From the NCBI GenBank assembly GCA_002104985.1, contig MCGO01000023.1:310001-374000 (forward strand): a stretch of 64,000 nt of DNA, read 5' to 3'. The notes below the pieces were generated by a model. The model had not been told where the DNA came from, ran no database searches, and worked only from the letters and a program-made list of their open reading frames with translations. Positions 22,039 to 30,910 of the stretch are shown one piece after another. The translations under genes were made by a program, and so were the position numbers. The number at the start of each line of letters is the position of its first letter. Position 1 is the first letter of the stretch. The stretch is from Rhizoclosmatium globosum (taxonomy: Eukaryota > Chytridiomycota > Chytridiomycetes > Chytridiales > Chytriomycetaceae).

Positions 22039-23531
22039 TGTAACAAGCAACCAACGAGTACGAATAGATGGATGTAAATAATTAATTTAACTTGTCAACT
22101 GTAGCCGTTGATGCTTGTATATAATAAAAATAGATTCGATTTCTATTGTTCCCAATGGTAGTATGACGACTAGCAATGGGTTAAGATGGGCAATGATGTG
22201 TTGGCGTTCCTAATTCTTTTAGTCGAGTCAGCGAACTTAAACTCGGAGCAGCGGTGTATTGAATGAGAGGGAGAAACCTTTTAGTCGAGTCAGCGAACTT
22301 AAACTCGGAGCAGCGGTGTATTGAATGAGAGGGAGAAACCTTTTGTGCACGAAGTTTGACGTTAACAACGTGTAAAGGGGAGCAGTAAATGGGAGAGAGT
22401 GTAGAACCTTTTAGTCGAGTCAGCGAACTTAAACTCGGAGCAGCGGTGTATTGAATGAGAGGGAGAAACCTTTTGGTTTGATTGTGTTTGTGTAAGTTGA
22501 GAGGGGAGCAATAATATAACAAGCCGAAGCTTCTAACCTTTTGTGCACGAAGTTTGACGTTAACAACGTGTAAAGGGGAGCAGTAAATGGGAGAGAGTGT
22601 AGAACCTTAATAAGGTATAACGCGTTCAGTCCAATTTGTTTCCAACGGCAACTCAAATCAATAAACACCTTTTAGTCGAGTCAGCGAACTTAAACTCGGA
22701 GCAGCGGTGTATTGAATGAGAGGGAGAAACCTAATTAAGAGCAGCGCAACGCTTAAGATAAGAAACTGCAATAACTTCCTAATTTATTAAACGAAAATAC
22801 CTTTTGGTTTGATTGTGTTTGTGTAAGTTGAGAGGGGAGCAATAATATAACAAGCCGAAGCTTCTAACCTAGTGACACTCCACCAATCAGAGATGTTCAA
22901 CACTCTCACTGTCTCATACCTTTTGTGCACGAAGTTTGACGTTAACAACGTGTAAAGGGGAGCAGTAAATGGGAGAGAGTGTAGAACCTGGAAAACCAAA
23001 GGTATAAAGAAAGATAAGAAACTGATAAGAGTATAAGACCGCCAAAACTCCACCTTAATAAGGTATAACGCGTTCAGTCCAATTTGTTTCCAACGGCAAC
23101 TCAAATCAATAAACACCTAACGTTCCCAGTCCATCAGTTTCATAATGAACCCTCAAAATCACACCTTTTAGTCGAGTCAGCGAACTTAAACTCGGAGCAG
23201 CGGTGTATTGAATGAGAGGGAGAAACCTGAGGATCGCAACGAATAAGAAAAACGCCGATAAGGAAACAAGAACCCAATGAACAACACTCCACCTAATTAA
23301 GAGCAGCGCAACGCTTAAGATAAGAAACTGCAATAACTTCGAAGAAAGAAAAAAAAGAAAGGGGAAAACGGGAAAAGCAACAAAGAAGAAAATCCCGACA
23401 ATTCCCCATTATCCCTTACGTACGGTCCAAATTGGACGAACACGCGCCTGAGCACGCACCCATCAAAACAAGGTGAGAATTATTCGACTTGGTATTACCG
23501 ATAGTCGATTGTTTATTCGAAGCTTGTAACA
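22039..23531 (-). repeat. 3' LTR (1493 bp), internally repetitive
   Basis: Sense order on the minus strand of block units, all ending AG: E (23340-23293), u1, A, u2, D, u3, B, u4, C, u5 (to 22779), then E, A, D, B, C (22778-22470), then A, B, A, A (22469-22216). Blocks are A 62, B 68, C 68, D 63 and E 48 bp. Segments u1-u4 (66, 48, 66, 51 bp) each start GT, end AG and occur only in the first series. The last 43 codons or so of Pol run into this LTR. Confidence 0.9.
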
Positions 23532-26500
23532 GTTCCTTTGAGCCAAGTGGCAACGTCGCGTCGCCCCCTGACGCGGAGATAATATGGTTGAGCCTTATAC
23601 TAACATTTTCTTGAAACTGGATTTGGTTGACAAACTGTAAATCACTGAAGTCATCCAAATCCTCAAAAGGATCCATAATTTTAGCAGACAATATACTAGC
23701 AAAGATAGAATCTTGAGACTCAGCATCAATTTCTTCATTCAGGAACAATGTATCAATATTGAAGACCATCGGCGGATACCATAACTTCAAACGATCACCA
23801 GAAACAGGACGTCGACGTAGTCGTCCATCAAATTCACGCAAGATATAAGCACCCTCAAGTACTTCAGCAATAATATACGGTCCAAACCAGGCGTCTTTCC
23901 ATTTTCGACGGTGTTGATCATGTAAATTCGAGTCAAACACTAATACTGGATCCCCGACACAAAGCCTTTTCTCACGAATTTGTTTTCTGTATTTTTCATT
24001 ATAATATTCGGCACCACGTTGTCTGTCACGCTCGATTTGTTGTTTGATTTGAAGTAAATCTGATGCTCTGCAGTCCAACACTCTTTCTCTTGCAGCAATT
24101 AATTCATGCAATGTCATGGTTTCTTTGAAGTTAACAACAGCAAATGAACTGAATTCCAGATCTAAATGTAAGACTGGTTCCTGTCCAAAGCCAATATAAT
24201 AAGCAGACTCTCGTCTGAAACTTGTAGTAATATTTGTAGCAAAACAGAAGGACGACAAACGGTCGACCCATTTCTTTGGATTATCACGACAACCTCTCGC
24301 AATAGCAGCGACCAACGGAGCATGACGACGTTCCCCTGGTCCAAGCCCTTTGTGATTATGAGGTGCAATTAGTGATATATCAATGTGATAACGATCATAG
24401 ACTTCTCTTGCTTTCTTTGAAGACATTGTTGACTGGTCAAAGAATAATCTAGACGGCAAACCAAAACGATGGAATACATTCTTGATAGTCCAATCCAATG
24501 AGCTCTCCCAATTTTGTAACTTAAAACCTTTCGCCTCAACCCATCCGCTGATACCTTCAGTCATGTGCCAAAGATTAATATAACCGTTTCCAGTGACTGG
24601 CATTGTAACCCAATCACCGTACCAAACAAGCCACACAGACGAAGGAGTTCGCGACGGGTTTAACTTTTCTTTCTCTTGATCAAATCTTGAACGTTGACAT
24701 GTGTCACATCTTTTACAGTACTCATAAACATCCTTCCGAAGAGTCTTCCACCAAAACCGGAGCTTCAACTTAAGATACGTCGCCTCAAAAGCAAAGTGAC
24801 CTTCGTCATGCGCATCTCGAATTAATTCCAGCTGAGTGATACGTCTAGTAATAACTTGTTTCGGAAAAGAGTCTTCAGACCTCTTGTAAAGCACACCATT
24901 TCGTAAATAGAACTGAGCAGCCATCTTGCAGAGTCGCTGGATTTGCTTTGCAGTTAACTCGTCTGAAAATACTTGCTCATCTAAATATTTAGCCACATGT
25001 TTCAAATCATTGTCCTCGTCATAGGTTTCCCGTAACGTTGCGGCTCGGACATTGATTCTACAATAAACCATGGCTGCATCCAATGCTGCATCAATAGCAT
25101 TATCTAACTCCGCATTATCATTTTCTTCTTCATCCACAGACTTATCATACATTCTTGACATAGCATCGGCAAGATTCTTATCAGTACGAACAAATTCAAA
25201 GCTGATTGGAAACTGGTGAATATACGCAATACTTCGCTTCATATGAATATCAATATTTGCAGGATTATTGAGCATTCCACGAATATAGCTTGCGTCCCCA
25301 CGAAGTACTACTTTTGGTGCAAGACAGATCTGAGGTTGAGCGCGCATCAAACCCAAACAGCATGACTCAAGTTCTAACTTTGGAATTGACCACTCACGTT
25401 GTTCTTTAGACCAAATAGAACCAAAATTATGAGACGGTTGGAACTTCCTATTCTCATTTTCTTGACCCAAAATCTGACAGTTAGCTTTACCGCTCGCATC
25501 AAAGTACAAGATTGGTGGTCTTAAATCAAAAGCATCATAATTGAGGTTGATACGTACAGGAGCTGTTAACATGGCTGTTTTGAGTGCTTCAAACGCCTCC
25601 TGTTGTTCAAATCCCCAATACCAAGTTACACCTTTCCGCAGAAGTTCGAAAAGTGGACATGTAATATGTGAGAATCGAGGAATGTACATACGATAGAACT
25701 GACACATTTGTAACATAGAACGTAATTTATCAACACCTTTTGGGACTGGATATCGAGCCATAACATCCAACTTTGAAGGATTAATATAACGACCTTCAGA
25801 CGAACATACAATGCCTAAAACAATGGCTTTTGAAACACCAATTTGAACTTTGTTGTTGAACGTAAGACCTGTTTCAATGGCTCGATCACACATATATTTC
25901 ACCACATGACCTAATTGTTGAACTTCAGAACGGATACCGTCAATTACAGGACTGATTGGTCCAATTCCTGCATATACTGTAAGATCGTCTTGAAGTCCTC
26001 GAACGTCTCCATTACTCGGAGCAACAAATTCCATAGATGTAATACGTTGGCCAACTTGTGCAGAATTAGTTTGTCCTTGAGACAAACCGGTAGGGCGGAT
26101 CAAACCAATTGGAGTATTAATTGCTGAGATATCGCGACACTTTGGCATAACTAAAATCTGATCAAAGTACGACTCAAAATCAAAGAGAGCCATCAACGAA
26201 TGACCTGCGATTTCTTCAGTTTGAAACTCCATATATGGCATAGTACCAACGTCTCTAATAGTAACAGCATTTCCACGTTGACCATCACAAATCGGACGGA
26301 TACTACCATTTTTCTTCAAGACTGGCCACCAACGATTTGAATACGGTGAATTACAAAACTCATGACATCCGGCTTCAATCCGCTTGTTGAAGTAATCAAT
26401 GACTTTCTGTGCCATACTTTTTGGAACAGGTGGTGCCTTATCTTTCCACGGGACGTGAGGAATAGTATGTATTTCTACCGGTGCTCCCTTGTAACAGCCA

Positions 26501-27647
26501 ATTTCCAAGAGATCCATAGAAAACGCGCCTCGACGAACACGAATAATATCTTTGAGATACTTAATTTCCAAATTGGTAAGTTTAGCCTCCTTGCGACAAT
26601 CACGGAAACAAAACTCCAACTGCTCTTCAGTCCAATCTGGCAAAACTTTTCCTCGTTGCGATATCCATTTTAACGGTTTGAATACATCAGCTCCGCCTGG
26701 TACCTGCATTGCAACCGGCTTTACTTTTTCGGCAACAGTTTTGGCTTTGCGAACGTGGACATAATCACTCGCAATAGACAATTCACATATAACTGGAACG
26801 TGATCAGATCCAAGCATATGATAACCGTGATAACATTGTTTGACAAGTATTGAAGTTGAAACCCAAATACCATCGAAGCGAGCTCCCACGTTCCCGCGAC
26901 GATTGTAATGAAGCCAAGTTGTAAACTCTACTGCTTTTGGGTGTAATACACGATAGCAATCACGAAGTTTTAATGTTAAATCTCGTAAATAAAGTCGTTC
27001 ATTATACTTAAATCCAGACGATATTTGTTGAATCATGGACGGATGTATATCACAAGACTCTTGTGCACTATTGAAGTCAGCACACAGAATAACACTTTGA
27101 TTCTCTTGTAATAGTTGGTTTACACGAGTTAAGACTGCTCGACTAAACTCTTCTTTGAACGGTAATCGACTGTCATGATGACGACTCGCATTAACCATAT
27201 ACACATTCAAAATAGTTGTAACGCCAACAGTAACTTCTAAATAACGACCTTCACATTGGTCTTCATTTAAACCTGGCAAAGATTTGACGATTGAAACTGG
27301 CTCCACAAATCTGGATTGTTTGATTCCAGTCAACACGCCATTTCTACGTTTCCCAAAACCCAACGAATTGAAAGGGAATTCGGAATGATAGACATAATAC
27401 TCAGAGAAATCTAAACTTCGAAGTTTTAGCAACCTTTCTTCGTCCAACTTAGACTCTTGAATACAAATTATGTCGAAGGACAACAACTCCCGAATATTAT
27501 CCTCAGACATATAACGAGCAACATTTCTCACTGAATTGACGTTCCAAGAAATAACAGAGATTCTTGAACTTTGCCCAGGCATCAATCCAGTTGACGACGT
27601 AGTATTTAGCACTTTCAGTTTAACGGCCAGCTGCTCTCTAGCCTTTA
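23416..27647 (-). CDS. pol: Pol: EEP endonuclease, reverse transcriptase, RNase H, integrase
   Basis: About 1400 codons in the -1 frame relative to Gag. Numbering from 27612: residues 18-280 are an exonuclease III/AP-endonuclease (EEP) domain with ISWNVNSVRN (metal-site Asn), IQESK (Glu53), CADFNSAQ (Asp179/Asn181), TTWLHYN, RFDGIW (Asp247) and GSDHVPV (Ser-Asp-His 269-271). RT follows at about 400-560 (WWPVLKKNGSIRPICDGQ, LFDFESYFD, LQDDLTVYAG with the Asp pair), then RNase H (YFDASGKA), then integrase with an H-x3-H...C-x2-C zinc site (DAHDEGH, CKRCDTC) and DDE core (GDWVTMP, FFDQST, GPGERRH). All catalytic residues expected of each domain appear intact. No aspartic protease is seen. The C-terminus is encoded within the 3' LTR. 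Confidence 0.9.
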
Positions 27648-30600
27648 CTGAAAATCCGCCGAATCATCGTCTTCCTTCCCTGGACGGCGACGATTAACAT
27701 CAATGCGAACTCTTGGATCATGAATATTCGCAACTTGTACATTGACATTCTTTTTACGATCTGGACTCTTGAGATTAGCCCAACAATTTCCATCGTCGTC
27801 AAATTTGACGTTGACGTTTGCAGCAAACCAGAACGGCATTCCAGCCAAAGCATAGAACGACGGTTTCACACCCTCCGGCAAAGCTGGTAAAACCCAAGAT
27901 TTCTGCTTGTACTTAAAACTAGCGACCTCCCAAGTCGAATTTTGTACAACGGCAGCAATCACAGTCTTTCCATTATTCGCTGCGACCATAATCAAATGAA
28001 CGTCTGAAATCAATTCATTGACCGAGGCACACAATGATGCAATCTCCCACTGCACAAAGTTTGAGTCGGAACAGCTATCAAGTGGAACTTCATACAACGT
28101 AACAATGCCTTGAAACAATACATTCTTCAATCCAATTGATGGATACGTACTATACTGTGTCTCTGGATCAAGTCGACGCTTAAACTCATTTGCATTTGTA
28201 TTCAACGACGAATATGAATAACTCATGTAAGTATTATCTTCTGATTTGATAACTGGCTTACGACTTTCCATACGATCCATGGCTTTCAAGAGATCTGCAT
28301 ACTCTTGTGGCGACACCATTGTTTTATAATTAGCTACGAAAATATTACACATTGAAGTTGGAATGTCTTCAACACGTGTTGGATTCATAAAATACTGTCG
28401 TGTTAAATCGCGCTCCAATTCCAAAGTTAGAATCTGATTCAACTGAGCTGGAATAGGAGTGGTTGTTGGCTGCGACGCTTTACTTGTCTGCTCATCCAAG
28501 TATTGACGTTCCATTGTTGTTAAATTGCCACACCCCCGACTGAACGTTGAACTCAACTGCATAAGTTCAAGAAACGGAATAGTGACGTTGATGCTTTTAA
28601 GTATGTCATCAATGACCTGCTGATCTGTTTTACTCGTTAACTGCTTCTTAACAAGCTTGTACGGTCTACGATGAATTTCTGGCTTTGTTGTCGGTTGAGT
28701 TTCCGGCTTACTGGCTTCCTTTGAAGGCTGCGAACTTCCAGATGTATTCGGTTGCGCTGGCTTTGTCGTTGGATCAAACAGCTTCTTTACAAGTTGTGGA
28801 ACAACTGTTGACGTCGGCTTAGATGGACCTCCGGCTTTGGCAACTGATGGTTTCTCTTGAACTATTTCAGTTGGCCTTGAACGTAACTTCATTCGATCAC
28901 TATCGCCCTCAGCATTATCTTCTGCTCGACGTTTGATCCAAGCTTGAATTTCTTGATATTCCTGAGCGATTTTATCACAGGTATACGGTCCCCCATTACC
29001 GACCCCGCGATTAATCATAGAATTATACGTTTCATCGATTTCAAATTGAGTTACTTCTTCACCACACATTTCGGTAAAGACGTCCACAATAGATGCAAGC
29101 TCCTCTCCACTATCATCCAAAAACAAGAACTTATCGTCGTACCCCTCAAATACAACGGGTTCATAAATCAAGGATGAATAGGCTGGATTAATTTTGATGG
29201 CATTGACATGGATTTCATCGTCCCATTTGTCATTCAGTAGACCCGACGAAGTTGTCCTCTCATCCCACGGTTGATCGACAACATTAATTGTAAACATTCT
29301 TGACTCCGCTGGTTTCAATTGACGAATACGAATTAACTCAGATGCAACCTCAGGTACAGTATAATTATCATATTTAACTCGACGATAAAGAGACTCGAGC
29401 GTTTCAATGATTTCACGATCAGTCACTGGTGGATCAAGTTCAGGAAAGAATGCCACGGCTCTCATAAGACATCCATTAAAATTAAATCTTAAAGTATTTG
29501 TTGAGTACGGACTTCCAATATATGGTACACAATAAGCGAAACGGAAAACTGGATGTATCTTCAAGCTGTACATGATTGCTTTTAGTTCTTCCTGTTTGAA
29601 ATACTCATATTTGTCCTCCCAAACAGTTTCTTCAACAATAGATTCATCGTCCGAAGCGTACCCGTAAACACTCGTTTTGTGAACGTGAAACATATTCGTA
29701 GTAGTAGCAACTGGTTTCAACTCCCTTGCCCTCGTATCAAGGATAAGCTGACGTTGACCACCCTTTCCAAAATAAGTTTGTTTCATTTCAGCGTCTTTGT
29801 AATATACAGCCATTTGGTCGTTCTCATTTCTCTTGACTGCAATCGGCCAGTTGTTCACGTCCTTATCATGATTCAACTGCTCACACTTGTTAAGTTGAAA
29901 GACTTTGCCAGGATGCTCCGTAGTTCCTGTAACTTTGTCACAATACTTGCACAAGAATGGTTTCTTCGGAGGAATGGGCTTCTCCAAAGTACCCGAAAAG
30001 AACAACTTCATTTTCTCCATTAATTCCGCAACTTCGTTTACGTCTGGAGTAGATACTGGCGTCGGCGTTGATGCAGACGCTGGCTTTTTAGGATCCTGTT
30101 TTGGTTTTGTTTCCTTTGAAAGCTCCTTAGTTTGGGTCTTCTGCGAATCAGTCTTCTCGGATTTCGACAAATTATCCGGCTTTGAGGACTTTGCAGCAGT
30201 TTTAGTATGTTTGTGTTTCTTTGTAATTTCTGGCTCGGAATCACTCGACGACACTGCGGCTTCTTCCAATTCAGAATCGTCCGAGTCGAAATACTCGTTT
30301 CCAGTTCCTTTAGATAGAGACGATGCTTTGCGATCCACAATATCCATCTCATTAATGACTCTACGAAACTTCTCCCAATCGTATTTAATCTTTCCACCAG
30401 CACCCAAAATCTGATGAAGAATGTGCTTTCTTTTAATTTCGTCGAACGCTTTCAAGAATGTGTTGATTTTCTCGTTGTCCAATGGAACAGATACTTCATC
30501 CATCATTGCAAGTAGACGTTCAAACTCGGCTAAATATTGACCCGACGGTTGTGGCTTCCGCTGTTGTCGATAGGCAAACGCGGTAAGTGTTTCTTGAGTA

Positions 30601-30875
30601 ACAATAACATCTTGATCCGCAAACTCAGTAATAATCCACTTTTTGACTTCGTTGAATGTTGGCTCGACGTCATTCTCTTCAACGAATACTTTGACCCACA
30701 ATTCATACTTTGCATTCACGGCTGGAGAAAACTTTCCAGTCATATAACCAAGTTTCTTGGAATTGGTGTCAAATCCCAATTCACCACACTTCTTACGGAC
30801 GAACTCAACAAAGTCCGTACCTCTTGGACCCTTGAAGTCCTTATCTTTAAAACGCTCCATAACTGACTTGCCCAT
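27645..30875 (-). CDS. gag: Gag-like protein, 1076 residues
   Basis: ATG chosen at 30875 (MGKSVMERFKDKDF), just inside the 5' LTR boundary; an ATG at 30926 lies in the LTR. Residues about 80-200 resemble retrotransposon Gag capsid (RQQRKPQPSGQYLAEFERLL, then FLKAFDEIKRKHIL). A Ser/Lys/Thr-rich linker follows, then a Cys/His cluster (CKYCDK...CEQLNH) that may bind zinc. The remaining 700 residues are unusual for Gag. FLFLDDSGEELASIV has a D-S-G triad in a hydrophobic setting that might be the missing protease, but the flap and second half are not recognisable. The frame ends TTTCAGTAA at 27645. Its length, roughly two to three times a normal Gag, suggests extra domains. Confidence 0.75.
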   Translation of the reverse strand: MGKSVMERFKDKDFKGPRGTDFVEFVRKKCGELGFDTNSKKLGYMTGKFSPAVNAKYELWVKVFVEENDVEPTFNEVKKWIITEFADQDVIVTQETLTAFAYRQQRKPQPSGQYLAEFERLLAMMDEVSVPLDNEKINTFLKAFDEIKRKHILHQILGAGGKIKYDWEKFRRVINEMDIVDRKASSLSKGTGNEYFDSDDSELEEAAVSSSDSEPEITKKHKHTKTAAKSSKPDNLSKSEKTDSQKTQTKELSKETKPKQDPKKPASASTPTPVSTPDVNEVAELMEKMKLFFSGTLEKPIPPKKPFLCKYCDKVTGTTEHPGKVFQLNKCEQLNHDKDVNNWPIAVKRNENDQMAVYYKDAEMKQTYFGKGGQRQLILDTRARELKPVATTTNMFHVHKTSVYGYASDDESIVEETVWEDKYEYFKQEELKAIMYSLKIHPVFRFAYCVPYIGSPYSTNTLRFNFNGCLMRAVAFFPELDPPVTDREIIETLESLYRRVKYDNYTVPEVASELIRIRQLKPAESRMFTINVVDQPWDERTTSSGLLNDKWDDEIHVNAIKINPAYSSLIYEPVVFEGYDDKFLFLDDSGEELASIVDVFTEMCGEEVTQFEIDETYNSMINRGVGNGGPYTCDKIAQEYQEIQAWIKRRAEDNAEGDSDRMKLRSRPTEIVQEKPSVAKAGGPSKPTSTVVPQLVKKLFDPTTKPAQPNTSGSSQPSKEASKPETQPTTKPEIHRRPYKLVKKQLTSKTDQQVIDDILKSINVTIPFLELMQLSSTFSRGCGNLTTMERQYLDEQTSKASQPTTTPIPAQLNQILTLELERDLTRQYFMNPTRVEDIPTSMCNIFVANYKTMVSPQEYADLLKAMDRMESRKPVIKSEDNTYMSYSYSSLNTNANEFKRRLDPETQYSTYPSIGLKNVLFQGIVTLYEVPLDSCSDSNFVQWEIASLCASVNELISDVHLIMVAANNGKTVIAAVVQNSTWEVASFKYKQKSWVLPALPEGVKPSFYALAGMPFWFAANVNVKFDDDGNCWANLKSPDRKKNVNVQVANIHDPRVRIDVNRRRPGKEDDDSADFQ
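27651..27657 (-). promoter_or_regulatory. Candidate -1 ribosomal frameshift site GGATTTT
   Basis: Sense-strand GGATTTT ends 5 nt before the Gag stop. The -1 frame is open only from the TGA just upstream, so any shift must happen within about 15 nt. The heptamer resembles the non-canonical G-GAU-UUA type known from retroviral pro-pol junctions. An alternative is splicing, since TTTTCAG also looks like an acceptor. Confidence 0.5.
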
Positions 30876-30892
30876 TTTAATAATAGAAATAA

Positions 30893-30910
30893 TTTGGTAC
30901 GCTCGCCAAC
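30893..30910 (-). promoter_or_regulatory. Primer-binding site of the retrotransposon
   Basis: Immediately after the 5' LTR in sense orientation is GT then TGGCGAGCGTACC. The TGG matches the complement of a tRNA 3' CCA end, spaced 2 nt from the LTR. I could not assign the tRNA from memory. Confidence 0.55.

Noticed and set aside
22033..22040. 6-bp target duplication GCTCTG with LTR beginning TAACA
   Set aside because: The internal borders of both LTRs show TG as part of the repeat, and TG...CA ends with a 10-bp terminal inverted repeat are more usual. The 4-bp GCTC reading is preferred.
22181..23333. Open frames of 75-113 codons in the LTR, repeated in both copies
   Set aside because: They run through the repeated blocks in changing frames (block lengths 62 and 68 are not multiples of three), so the same DNA is read in two frames within one product. 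Treated as fortuitous.
22216..23340. CRISPR-like array of spaced repeats
   Set aside because: Units of different kinds abut without constant spacers, the host is a eukaryote, and the array lies inside an LTR.
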